Below are positions 10,830-22,630 of a DNA stretch of 64,000 bases, in pieces. Under the pieces are notes generated by a model. It was not told the origin of the DNA. It searched no databases and worked only from the letters and a program-made list of their open reading frames with translations. Every line of letters begins with the position of its first letter. Positions within the stretch are counted from its first letter, which is position 1. Origin of the DNA: Tethya wilhelma (taxonomy: Eukaryota > Porifera > Demospongiae > Tethyida > Tethyidae). A program made the position numbers and the translations under genes. The stretch spans positions 1 through 64,000 of the forward strand of contig CAXIPT010000016.1 in assembly GCA_964030475.1 (NCBI GenBank). The letters run 5' to 3'.

Positions 10830-12646
10830 TTGCAGGGGTTTCAAAGGACACTGATGTCTTTGAGCAATTCCAAAGATCAGATAGCAGCAATTGGTTGTAG
10901 CATCATTACTACATTCTCTCCTGAAGAGTCTGATGCACTGATGAGAACTGCTGTGGTAAACATCAACAAGTTGATGTTTGACATTGGTCTTGCAATCAAG
11001 AAGAAGACTTCAAAGGCAGCAGCTTCATCAGACAAAGCAGCGGCTACTCTTTCCTCTGATCCCAAAACAGTAAAGCTACCTAAGCTTGACGTCCCATCAT
11101 TTGATGGAAACCTTCTACACTGGCTAACATTTTGGGAGCAGTTTTCTGTTGCCACTCATGATAGAGATGATATATCTAAGACTCAGAAGCATCTACGGCA
11201 ATCCCTCAAAGATGGCCCACCCAAGAGTGCCATTGAGGGCCTCTCTCAATCAGGAGAGAAGCAGTTACCTGTCTTCAGAATCAATACGACAGGCCACGCC
11301 TGATACATAAAGCTCATGTCAGGATGATAGTTGAAGTATCTGCTCTGAGAGACGATAGTGCCAAGGAGTTCATCGCTTACTGCAGCAGCACTTATGTGCT
11401 CCCAAAGGCGCATGGATAAAGAGCCCTCTTCAATCATCACGTTGCTGATAGAAATGAAGTTGGATGCCAACACATATTTGCAAATGCGCAGCCAAGAATC
11501 TTCTGATATACCTCATTACACTTAGATTCTAGAGTTTCTCGATCTTCGTGCTCAGGTAGCCGATTCTGCCACTTTTGAGCAAAAGAAGCAAGGTAGCTTC
11601 AAAGCAAAGAGCTGCACTTGTTAAATGTCATTCGCTCATGTTTCAACTAGTATATATCTCTCAATCAGCAAATAACAGCTGTGTTGCTTGCAAGCATGCA
11701 AAGCACCCTTGTCCCCAATTCAAGGCATTGTCTCATGACAAGATGATGGAAATTCTCAGAAAAAACAACCTCTGCCTCAATTGTTCGAAGCCTGGGCATT
11801 ATTCAAAGCAATGTACAAGTTTGAGCAAATGCAGCAGATGTCAGCGACCACATCACACACTGAACCACAGTGATGGCAAAGTTGGCGGTCAATCGCAAGC
11901 AAATACTCGGAGTCCTCCAACGTTTGCTGTTTCAGAGCCATCTGATCAGTCTGTTGTCACATCAAACACAGTTTGTGGCTTTGGAATAAATATGCTTCTC
12001 ATGACTTGTCAAGTACTTGCGCACTCACCTGATGCTACTGCCTTGAAAGCATGCGCTCTCCTTGACTCAGCATCGTAAACCTTGTTCATATCGGAATGTT
12101 TGGCAAAGGTCTTGCAGTTGGAGAAAGTCTCTCAGAATATCAATATCTCAGGCATTGCAGTCCTGTTAATCAATTCTCTACTGCATTCAGTTGTCAGCTT
12201 TTCAATCTCTCCTGTATCACTTAAGAGTCTTTTGAGTAGAATCAATGTTTCAGCCATTGCTGTTCCTCAGGTCACAAGTGATATGCCATTGCAATCAGTT
12301 CATCTAAAGCCTGAATGGACTCACACCTCTGGTCTGAATTTGGCTGATCCTGATTTGGATGTCCAGGAAAGGTGAAGATACTACTTGGCATCAACATCTA
12401 CACAAATGCAGTCCTGAATGGCTGGCGGATTGGCCCACATGGCTTCCCAGTTGCCTTCGAAACCAAGCCAGTACAGCAGATTCATCAGCTTCATTGAGCT
12501 CTACTGTCACATCTAACTATGCCACTGTCATGTCAGGTGATAAATTAGTTGCTAAGTTTTGGGACATTGAAGAAGGGGACCCCAAACAACCTGACACAAA
12601 GAAATACTCATATAAAGAACAAATTGTGATGCAGCATTTCAAATAG
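10830..12646 (+). pseudogene. BEL/Pao LTR retrotransposon, decayed gag and protease region
   Basis: The Gag part has the BEL/Pao signature (DUF1759 type): KLPKLDVPSFDG, HWLTFWEQFSVA and the following LRQSLKDGP. Two zinc-knuckle-like Cys blocks follow, including CPQFKALSHDKMMEILRKNN and CLNCSKPGHYSKQC. An aspartic-protease-like segment has ALLDSAS at about 12055-12078, directly followed by a stop. Further protease-like sequence continues to 12.5 kb (NISGIAVL, then an LGINIYTNAVL equivalent in another frame). Several stops and frameshifts separate the parts. Reverse transcriptase, RNase H, integrase and LTRs are not found, so only the 5' third survives. Confidence 0.8.
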
Positions 12647-13270
12647 ACTCACCAAGAGATTTTACACCACGTTTTCTCGGGAGAGTTATGACATATCATA
12701 GATAAAAGAGGGGGAGCGGGAGAGGGATAGGAAATGTATCACGCGAGCTAATACGTACTGTACTTAGCAGGCGCATTTCCCAGTCTGAAGCGATCTTGCT
12801 AATTGCGAAATTTCTTAGAGCTTCTGGCCAGCAGACTCCTACACAACTTCCTCACTGCCACGTGGTGTATCGTAGTCTGGTCAAGCTGGTGACTTGTGGT
12901 TCCTTTTCCAAAGTAAGTTGACGGTTATCTATTTATGCTAGAATCTCACTGTGGTTAGGGTGTGTACAGCCTTGTGTACCCATATTGGTAAAAGTAAGAC
13001 TGTGTATTTGTCAGAATCTGTGCCATAATGTTCAGTATCATACTCCCTATCTAAAGCACAGGTCAATAGCAAATTTTAAAAAATCATAACATGCCTCCTA
13101 ACCTCCATAACCATGTAACAAAATAGTTGGTTTCGTGTACCTGTAGAGTAAAAATTATGATTTTTACTGACATTTTGAAAATGAACTCTGTTTCATAAAG
13201 AAAAGATATAGCTAAATGTCACTATAACAAACCCTATTACCATGTATACATTGTATAGACTAGTCTTATA
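12647..13270. other. No gene recognised (5' flank of P-element-like copy)
   Basis: Mixed-composition sequence with no reading frame I can recognise. It may include the 5' end of the P-element-like transposon that follows, but I could not find its terminal repeat. Confidence 0.4.
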
Positions 13271-16168
13271 ATGCCACGGAGGCTACGGTTTACAAACACA
13301 AAGAATTTTAAGAGAAAAAGACAAACAAAGAAAAGACTCAAAAAGGCACAATGTAGTGTAGTTTAAATAGCTGATATGCATAAAAGCATATCGGCTCTCC
13401 CTTTAGGATGGACTGATTTGTCAAACACTTCAGAATCTATCACTGAAATCCAAATTTGTAAAGTTTCTTGCCAATTATTAACATCTGAGCCAATGAAAAT
13501 TTCCCGCAGCATTGTTATCAATTCCATGGAATGTTTATGTTCATGGACATAAAGATTCATGTGGTAACGACACTCCACTTTCCCAATTGCAAGAAAAACT
13601 CTCCACTGAATCATTACAATCGTTGATTAAAGTAGTTGATAGCACTTCAGTTTGTGCTGGAAATCCTGATGAAAAGTTTTTAGATATGCTCAAAGCTAAG
13701 AAGGGTGTGTTAAAGTCTACAAGTGGAGACAGAACAGCAGCAATCGATGATGCATTTCAAGTGTGGCTTAATGGTGAAATTTATCAACATACAGTAGGTA
13801 CCACTGGTTGTAGCATATTGGTTCATGAAACTAAGTGTCAAGTATGCAAAGAGTTCCAGTCTCATCTGAGAGCAATGCATAGCAGGTGGTCACACAAAAA
13901 GGGTGAAGTATCAAAGTTCAGCAATAACCGTTACTTGAATACTCCTCAGAAGCAGAAAAAAATGAAGGACCTCCAATTAAGCACGTGCTTATTCAGCTGA
14001 ACAAGAAGTCAACATATTAAGAGAACGTATCAAATCATCAACTGAAAAGAATGGAGTGGCTATTGATGATAACTTACTACAAGCAATAATGGCTGATAAA
14101 AGTGAAGATTTTAACAAATTATTTCCTGAAGGAAGCTTTATAAGATTGTTTTGGGATGAACAGTTAAAGGTAGCAAAGCTAAAGAATTCCAAGAATGCTA
14201 GGTGGTACCCAATGACGATCCGATGGTGTTTAAACCTAAAGCTCCTCTCATCATCTGCCTATTATGCATTAAGAACATCAGGATTCATAATGCTGCCATC
14301 TGAGAGGACTCTTCGTGACTATACTCATTTTGTTAAAAGTAGGCCAGGCTTTCAGGCCAAGATTGATTCCATGCTTGTTCGTGAAGCAGAACTTAGTGAT
14401 TTACCTGACTGGAAAAAGCACATTGTTTTGCTTCTTGATGAAATGAAGATTAAAGAGAGCCTTGTTTACAACAAAAATGAATCAAAAATTATTGTTTTGT
14501 GAATCTAAGTGAAGTAAATGATCAACTTGCGAGATTCGAAAGGGAAGCTTCAAATGATTTCTTTGATCATTATGAAGTGGCAAATCACATATTGACTTTA
14601 ACTCTTTAGGGCCGGTAGACGGATTTATCCGCACGCGTGTATTCAACGATCACGTAATCTGCGATTTTTCGCATTTTTTTAATTTTAAGCCATAGCGTTT
14701 GAGCTATGAGCTTTAAACTTGCTGCGCAGTTAGGTAAAGAAGCGCTCTACTAAAATACCAAGTAAGACCTGATTAGTGGGAGGGGAGATATAGGCTTTAG
14801 AGTTCAAAGGTCGCGGTCGCGGCGAGATCGTGACCTTTGGTTTTAAACTCACGTTTTTTTCTTAGTGCTTTGCAGGAGAAGCTTGACGCTAGCTATGGAG
14901 GTGCAGGGAGGCTTAGGCTATACCTGCATACAAGCGCTTTGGCAGTGCTGCTCTTGAAGCTGGAAAAAAAGCCTAAAGTATGCAGGTCGTTTGGCGAACT
15001 TTGACCCCTTCCGTTTTTGCAAGCTTTTAAAGTTAATAAAAGCCAACCTAGAACTAATTTGATATAGCTATGGCTTAGTAGCTAAGCTCAACTAGCTACA
15101 AAAGAGAGTAGCTAAGGCTAAAGCAAGAACAAAAATGTTGTAATAACTGAAGATGGTGCTTCTGCAAATAGAAAATTTTTCAGAATGGAAATGAAGAAGA
15201 TATTTGTTACAAGACAAAAAATCCCTATATGCAATGGATGGACGTTACTCTTTTTTGCATCAGATGTACCACACCTTCTAAAAACAGTACAAAATTGCTG
15301 GTCTCATTCTTACAGCCATGGGAATACAAGGAACTCTGGGTAAGTATTAATTTCGTATAATAATTATTATAATTTGTATAATTATGGTAATGTATGTGAC
15401 ACTATACATTGTGAAGTATATAAACGTATAGCATTGCCAGTAGTTGGCAGCTATAAGCTATATGAATGCAACAGATGCATGGTATATATGCATAAGCATT
15501 TTGTTCCGTGATTATTACAGATCAGAGGTCATGATATTAGTTGGCACCATTTAGAATACCTGTATGAAGCCAGGACATCTCTGAGGCAGTGTTCTGGTGG
15601 ACTGTTAAAGATTTAAATGGAACATATCTAACTCACTTCGTACTCTAGAAGGCGAGTCAACCTTGCTGGTGAGGTAACCCTTGCAAAGGTTCTGTGACCT
15701 TTTGTGTCACATGAACTGCACAAGACTGGTATTTCATTATAATAGTATTGTGATCTTTTGTGTATACATTACATCATAGGTACTCAGTGAATCTGTGGCA
15801 AATGCACTTAAATATTATGGTGACCCTAAAACAACAGAGACTGAAAAATTCGTGCAACAAGTTGTTTGATTGCTTAAATGTTCGAAAACGCATTTGAGGA
15901 AAAAAAACAAACCTTAAACCATACACAGATTAAGAAGATGAGAGACTGAAGGTACAGCATATTTACGTCATGCATCAACCGTAATTATGAATTATTTACG
16001 TGACTGCATGTAGTGGCTGAGTGAAGACTTCCTTCTTTACTTGCAAGAATGGAAAGAGAGTGTGGAGGCTAGGAAAGATGTTGCTGATGCGGAGAAACCT
16101 GTTATGTTGCTGACTTCATATGGCCTTAAGATGACAGTTATTGTATAGTTGTAAACTCATATAGCTAC
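13271..16168 (+). pseudogene. P-element/THAP9-like transposase, copy A, decayed, with introns
   Basis: A basic start at 13271 (MPRRLRFTNTKNFKRKRQ) could be the N terminus; a canonical THAP finger is not seen. Conserved blocks follow: CQVCKEFQSHLRAMHSRWS, NNRYLNTP, then the P-element core WYPMTIRWCLNLKLLSSSAY, LPSERTLRDYTHFV, LLLDEMKIKESLVY, NLSEVNDQLARFE, EDGASANRKFFRM, FASDVPHLLKTVQNCWSHS, GHDISWHHLEYLYEA, and the C-terminal LLYLQEWKESVEARKDV. Two introns keep splice signals: 15340-15520 (GTAAGT...TTACAG) and 15674-15779 (GTAACC...CATAG, phase 0 between VNLAGE and VLSES). Frameshifts near 13975 and 14500, several stops and a MITE at 14602-15138 inactivate it. The 3' part is duplicated inverted at 6214-7140. 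Confidence 0.85.
14602..15138. mobile_element. TTAA MITE copy 2, inserted in the P-like transposase, right end lost
   Basis: It starts after TTAA (14598-14601) with CTCTTTAGGGCC and matches copy 3 (17416-18024) until about 15138. There the last ~90 bp and some transposase codons are missing, and coding sequence (VITEDGAS) resumes. So insertion was followed by a deletion. It is more diverged than copies 1 and 3. Confidence 0.8.
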
Positions 16169-16197
16169 ACAAGTACAAAAAACATAAGAAATGTAAT

Positions 16198-17307
16198 TCC
16201 CAGTACGGTAGTACTGGGTACATAGGAATGGCACGGATGGTCCATTAGCGCAATACAAATATTCACGCGAATAACTCTGCAAAAACTGAGCGCTTACCAC
16301 TAAAAGGCTTCTCAAGCTACTATTTAGCTCATTCTCTTTCCAACAAGCCTAAAAACATGGCCTAAAACCATTGCTAAAGTACCAAACTAAAATATGCCAA
16401 ACCTCCAATTTTCTCCATCTTCTTCTTCTTCTTCTTCTATCATGGCTCAACTTTTCTCAAAGACTGTTCACTTTCAGAAGCTGATTCTTGAACGAATAAA
16501 CTTGGTATCTTTGTCTTCACGTGCTTTTGGTATCGTTTTTCTGTGTCTCTCGTTAGGTGGCTAGATACATGGCGAAAAGCGCCTTCTCCGTATGGCAGCC
16601 ATTCATTTCTACACTCATGCATAATTCATTAGCTACTTGAACATTTCAAAGTGACGACCCTTTTCCAGATATAAGTGTGCGTTATTTGGAATATGAATAT
16701 TCGCTGCCTGCCTGCTTTACCTGAAGATTTCTGGTTGTGCTGAGCTCTCTGTAATCTTTCAGTCTTCAATATTTAGGAGGTGAATAGACTACTTTAATGT
16801 TACACTTATTATGTTGTTGTCATTATAAGAAGATGAGTAAAGCTAGTAAATTTTGTTGGATACACTCCAGCCTCCGGTGCTGAGATGCTTCACTTTACTG
16901 ATATATAGCATACCAGTAGATTATACAAGCAATATTCATGCTGATATATAGAGTACAAGTAACTACCGTATATATACACACAAACTCGAGCTCAAATGTG
17001 ATTAATAGAATTATGAAAAAATGAGAACAAACAAGTAAAAAAAAAACCATTGGAAATGTAATGATACATAGGAATGGCCAAATTGTAAAAAGAAAGCAAA
17101 CAAGATGGAATGGCTGGCAGAGTGTGTAAAGAATTATTCCTATGGGCAACATGAGGGACTCAACCATTGGAAGAGAGTACTACATGCAGCCCACACAGGA
17201 AGAATTCTGCACACACTCTGCCAGCCATTCCATCTTGTTTGCTTTCTTTTTACGATTTGGCCATTCCTATGTATCATTACATTTCCAATGTTTTTTTTTT
17301 TACTTGT
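16198..17307 (-). mobile_element. Family I foldback/hairpin element, complete copy I-1 (1110 bp)
   Basis: This is the clearest complete copy. One end is the terminal hairpin TCCCAGTACGGTAGTACTGG at 16198. It is followed by TACATAGGAATGGCA, the core, and the foldback 17031-17307 that ends ACTTGT. It splits an older foldback between AATGTAAT and GTAAACATAGG; the uninterrupted sequence exists at 5957-5975. The junctions leave no, or at most a 1-bp, target duplication. Strand is given as minus because I orient the element from ACAAGT to the hairpin. Confidence 0.8.
17031..17307. repeat. Foldback end of I-1
   Basis: Complementary arms with inner stem GGCTGGCAGAGTGTGTAAAG and its partner GCACACACTCTGCCAGCC, enclosed by GGAATGGCCAAATTG and GATTTGGCCATTCC. 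The central loop contains CATGAGGGACTCAACC. Confidence 0.85.
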
Positions 17308-17415
17308 GTAAACATAGGAATGGCCAAATCGTAATTACATTTCTAATGTTTTTTGTACTTGTTTGTTCTATTTTTTGAATAATTGTTTACAATATCAGTG
17401 GAATTTAGTCTTTAA

Positions 17416-18024
17416 CTCTTTAGGGCCGACAGCGCCAAAAGTCGCACGTGCGTATTCTACGATCGCGTAATCTGCGATTTTTCGCATTTTTTATTTTATA
17501 GCCATAGCGTTTGAGCTATTAGCTTTAGACTTGCTGTGCAGTTAGGTAAGGAAGTGCTCTACTAAAATACTAAGTAAGAGTCAGGTCTGATTAGTGGGAG
17601 AGGAGATTAAGCTTTAGAGTTCAAAGGTCGTGATCGCGGTGAGATCGTGACCTTTGGTTTTAAACTCACGTTTTTTTCTTAGTGCTATGCAGGAGAAGCT
17701 TGACGCTAGCTATAGAGGTGCAGGGAGGCTTAGGCTATTCCTGCATGCAAGCGCTTTTGCAGTGCTGCTCTTCAAGCTTGAAAAAAAGCCTAAAGTATGC
17801 AGGTCGTTTGGCAAACTTTGACCCCTTCCGTTTTTGCAAGCTTCTAAGTTAATAAGAGCAAACTTAGAACTAATTTGATATAGCCATAGCTTAGTACAAG
17901 CTCAACTAGCTACAAAAGAAAGTGACTAAAGCTAAAGCAAAAACAAAAATGTACAGAAACCAAGGTTAATTAAATATTCATAAAATCCAATTAAATATGC
18001 ATAATAAATTTAGGCCCTAAAGAG
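17416..18024. mobile_element. TTAA MITE copy 3
   Basis: CTCTTTAGGGCC at 17416 to GGCCCTAAAGAG at 18024, preceded by TTAA at 17412-17415. It is the inverted equivalent of copy 1 and sits at the same spot of the family I element (after GAATTTAGTCT). It therefore belongs to the duplicated block rather than being an independent insertion. Confidence 0.8.
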
Positions 18025-18028
18025 TTAT

Positions 18029-18910
18029 TCTTCTTCTTCTTCTTCTATCTTGGCTCAATTTTTCTCACAGACTGCTTACTTTCAGAAGCTGATTCTTGAA
18101 CGAATAGACTTGGTATCTTTGTCTTCATGTGTTTTTTGCATCGGTTATTCGCCTCTCTAGCCGAGTCTCTATATACAAGACGAAAAGCGCCTTCTCCATA
18201 TGGCAGCCATTCATTTCTATACTCATTAATAATTCATTAGCTACTTTGGAAATCAAGTTGACGACCCTTTTCCAGTAAGACAAGTGTGCGTTATTTGGAA
18301 TCTGAATATTTGCTGCTCTGATTCGCTACCTGTCTGTTTTCTGGTTGTGCTGAAGTCTCTGTAACCAGTTACCAGTACCTTGCAGTCTTAAATATTTAGG
18401 TAGACTACTTTGTTACATAGTTGTCATTATAAGAAGATGAGCAAAGCAAGTAAATTTTGTCACAGTAAGATACAGCTCTCTCTCAGAGTCCAGCCTCCCG
18501 AGTCCTGAGATGCTTCACTTTACTGATAGCAAAGATTATAGCATAAGCTATAATATCCATGCTGATAGTGTACTAGTAACTATCATATATACACACAAAC
18601 TCAACTGTGATGTAGAATTATGAAAAAATGAGAACAAACAAGTGAAAAAAACATTGGAAATGTAATGAGACATAGGAATGGCCAAATCGTAAAAAAAAGC
18701 AAACAAGATGGAATGGCTGTTTGAGTGTGTAAAGAATTATTCCTATGGGCAACATGAGGGACTCAACATGGGAAGAGAGTAGTACTACATGCAGCCCACA
18801 CAGGAATGATTCTGCACACACTCAAACAGCCATTCCATCTTGTTTGCTTTTTCTTTTACGATTTGGCCATTCCTATGTCTCATTACATTTCCAATGTTTT
18901 TTTCACTTGT
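18029..18910 (-). mobile_element. Family I element copy I-3, hairpin end missing
   Basis: The core resumes at CTATCTTGGCTCAATTTTTC, inside the core, directly after the MITE. The foldback end is 18638-18910, with inner stem GGCTGTTTGAGTGTGTAAAG and partner CACACTCAAACAGCC. Its outer end ACTTGT abuts GCAAACGTAGGAATGGCC of the next copy, the same junction as at 17307/17308. Confidence 0.75.
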
Positions 18911-19656
18911 GCAAACGTAGGAATGGCCAAAATTTATCATAAAAAATTGAGCAAACAAGATAGGAATAGTTGTCAGATTGAGCAAGTTCATTTCACTGTA
19001 TCACTTTATGTTCATATCCCTACTTAGCTCAATGACATTGTAGACACAGGAATAAACTTGCTCAATCTGACAATCATTCCTATTTTGTTTTCTCTTTTTT
19101 TTACGATAAAATTTTGGCCATTCCTATGTTTGCATTACATTTACTTGTTTGTTTTAATTTTTTTAAATAATTGTTTACAATATCATTAGAATTTAGTCTT
19201 TCAGTAGCCTGAGCAGAGAACTTGCCCCAGTGATTCCCCTAGAGAAAATTTAAAGAGGGGTGGAGGTAGTCTGGAGCCTCTAGGGGGGTCTGAGGGCATG
19301 CTCATTTAGGTACTCTAAGATGCATTCTGGTGCATTCTGGGCATACTTGCCACAGAAGGATTGGACCAATAACAGCAGCTGATTGGACTTACAAGAAAGT
19401 ACACAAGCATGTAGCCATAAAAATTTTCAGTGGAGGAGTTTAATTGGTGTTAATGTTATGTTACAAACAAATTTTTGTTATAATTATAAAATTAAGCCTT
19501 AAGTTAAAAGAGCCTTCGATTCCTTCTGGAAGACCACTTTGACAGAGCTCTCGCAAAGTTAATTTGTGTACGCTTTAGCTGGACCATCTGGATATCCGTA
19601 GTAAGGTGTCCATTAGACAATTTCTTAATGTAGTCTTAACTCTCTTCATACAACCA

Positions 19657-20184
19657 CAGAGATGCCAACCTTAGAATGATTTATAGAGTGAGATTCATCC
19701 AAGCGTGAGAATTGGCCTAAATGCGTGAGACTAGCTATCTTCTGAATGATATATCTAGCTAATATTCAACTTTATGGTGTTTGTTTTAGCTTAAAACAAG
19801 TGAATATAGTTTATTGCAACTATAATTATTTACTTACTGTGTCTTGACTCTTGTTCTTGGGGACCAGTCCACTGTCCTGGAAGGACCTATGCATACTAGA
19901 GCACAAACTATTGCACTTATCTTGCAAATTAAATGTTTGCTGACTCAGCAAACAAGTTCACGTGATCAAATTCGTACTATAGAATACTATTGTCACATGA
20001 TCAGAATGCAATTAACAGTCGTGCAAGCTCAGCTCTTGTTCATTTTATGCTGATTTAGGCTTAGCTTTCGTGGCCAAACACAGTACAGCAGAATACGTGA
20101 GTTTTGAAGTTGTATGCGTGTGAGCGTGAGAATAAGCTCAAATGCGTGTGTCTCACGCTAAATGCGTGAGAGATGGCATGTCTG
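19657..20184. mobile_element. MITE (hAT-like) in the hAT dimerisation exon
   Basis: Short imperfect TIRs CAGAGATGCCA and CAGACATGCCA (reverse complement at the right end) enclose 528 bp with several GCGTGAG/CTCACGC repeats in both orientations. Flanks CAACCA and CAACTA may be a 6-bp imperfect target duplication. Transposase codons stop and resume across it. Confidence 0.65.
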
Positions 20185-22630
20185 CAACTAAACCCTCTCT
20201 TTGAGTCTGCATTGCTTACTGGAAGAGTAACTGGGCAAACTTTGATAAAAGAGGTACAGAGTACTGTAGGTCTCATTCACTGCAAGTAAATGTAACACGT
20301 CTGTGGTGTCTGTCAGTCTTGAAGCATTCTTGCACCATAATAAGTCGCGAATTTGCCCATTCCTGCAGAGCCTCACAAGTATCCACACAAAAACTTCTGC
20401 TAAGTTCTTCAATTGAATTCTCTCCATAACATTCCAGAAGAGCTCTCTCAGCTAGAACTCCTCAGGGTTGAACACTTGGAAGCGTTTATAACTGGTAAAT
20501 CCGAAAATCTCTTTTGCAAGTGTTCACACAATTCATTGCAGTATTTCAGCTAGATATCCTCCTGAAATTTAACCTTATTTCTTTCAGTAATTCCAGAAAT
20601 CGGAACATGGTATTCTTCAGTCAGAGATTGAATCACGTCGGTGGTTTTCACAGCTGGCCCTGGTTTCCTTGCCAGATTCTTTACTGCTTCTAGACAAGAC
20701 TGAACAAGAACTAACTTGTGAAAAGTCAATATTTTCCCTCTGAAAGACTAACGACAATTTTGTGACACGAGACAGTACATCACTCATTAGCATCACCGTT
20801 GCTATAAACATGTACATTTTACACAAGGTAGCAAGGCCAAGAGCTGTGGGATCGCTCCGCTCAGATGCCTCTCTTTGCAAGCTGTAGAGAAGGGAAGGAA
20901 GTGAATGCTTTAAAGCATTAATAGCTAGAGCTTGACTCAGCTAGCGAACTGTTCCTTACTCAGTGTAGTTAAGGATGCCTTATACATTTAAAATGAGCAA
21001 AAATATAGATTTTAAAGAATGTATTTTATTACATATTTTCCCCAAAACATAATGGGTATTAATTTAATAGCTGTTGATGCACCACATTTTAAAGTTTTGG
21101 TGCCATATGACTTTTGGGGGTGGGGCAGGAGTATGGCTGCATTGTATATATCTTTAAGCAAGAATGAGGATCACTAGGACTATTTTCTAGAGTGTCATAT
21201 TTTGTAATAATATTGTATTTATTATTAAGACATTGAATCTGCTTGGAAGTTTGGTCCCTGAAATGTTGTTTAGTAGATACAGAGCAAAATATGGTCATTT
21301 CTAAATGTTGCACACCTAATTATATATGCGTATTGCATATATCTTATGAACGAACAGTAGGTACCCAAATTTCCAGGCAGATCTGATATCTTACAGTTAA
21401 GATATATGTATCAGCAAAAAAATTAGTGTTCTGCAATGAGTGCTAGCAATCCTCATTTTCAAAAATATGTATTTGGTGATGTTTCCACGCCCACAAACAT
21501 TATTTGACTTTCATTTTCATAATTTACATCAAATATAATAATACGATGATGACCAAGTTTGCTCTACTAATGCAAGAGTATAGTTGAAACACGAAAGGGT
21601 TTGTTTTAATTAGGTCCTTAACTTTTCTTTTGAGGCATCCTTAACTATATTCAGTTGAGGGGAGACCAAGAACAGACTGGATTTCAGCTAGCCCACTCAG
21701 TCTAGTAGCACTGTAGTGATAAAACTTGTAAATGCTTGTCACTATCTCTCCAAAACGAACAAGGTAAGGAACTGAAGCCGCTGCTTGTGGTACCTAGAGC
21801 AAGACGGTGATTGATGCAGTGGATGGATAATAGGTGTGGCTGTAGGGCCTTTAGACGTGTAGCTACACCACTAACAGATCCAACCATTACATTAGCTCCA
21901 TCACTGCCAAAGCCATGCAGAGATAGAGGAGAGAGGAATACCAGCTGTATCAAGGTAAGCCAGGATAGCTTTAACAATAGTTTCAGCTGTACCATCACTT
22001 ATTTGTAGTCTTCAAGAAGTGAGCTTTTATATTTACCTCATTGCCACACAAAATTCGAGCATACAAGATCAGTTCTTTAGTTACAGAAATATCACTAGAT
22101 TCATCACACATAAGACCAATTGATGGACTTTTGCGAACTGCAGCCAAAACATCCTCCTCAATAACATCAGATAGAACTTTGAGCCACTCATCGATTATAC
22201 TATGGGAACTGTAGTGAGCATTATGACCACAATTTAGCTCTTTGAAGTATTCACATCCCAAGTCAATGCAAAGATTTTTGTAAAATGAGCAACTTCGTTC
22301 TTTGCTAACCATGCAGTAGAGAATTTGCATACTTCTACTTAAAGCCACTTTTTGCATTGATAAAGCTGTTTCAAAAGCTTGAACGATTCCTCCATTAGCA
22401 GAAGATGCAATGGCAAGCTGTTCCTTCTCAACAGCAGCTTGTAGGCAAGGTTGGCTGACCCAAATTCCAGATTTATTGCATGCAGTTACATAATGCTTAC
22501 GACATAACCGGCAAAACATTCCACAATGGGGCTCACTGTACTCTAACCATGAGAAATCCTGCTCCCATTCAGAGTTGTATCCAATTTTGTGCTTGCCCCT
22601 CCGAATGTAGAGAGAGCCTCCGTACTCTGA

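Larger units (their letters stand above)
16169..17411. repeat. Older family I foldback remnant, split by copy I-1
   Basis: The outer arm ACAAGTACAAAAAACATAAG at 16169-16197 continues at 17308 with GTAAACATAGGAATGGCC, then passes directly to the partner outer arm that ends ACTTGT at 17362. The inner stem has been lost. The stub after it (to 17411) matches 5884-5936. The 1110 bp in between are copy I-1. The same foldback sits at the same place next to the P-element copy at 5937-6213, so it predates the inverted duplication. Confidence 0.75.

Noticed and set aside
16440..16622. 60-codon minus-strand frame in the family I core as a possible element-encoded protein.
   Set aside because: The corresponding regions of I-0, I-3 and I-5 do not keep this frame open, so it is not conserved.
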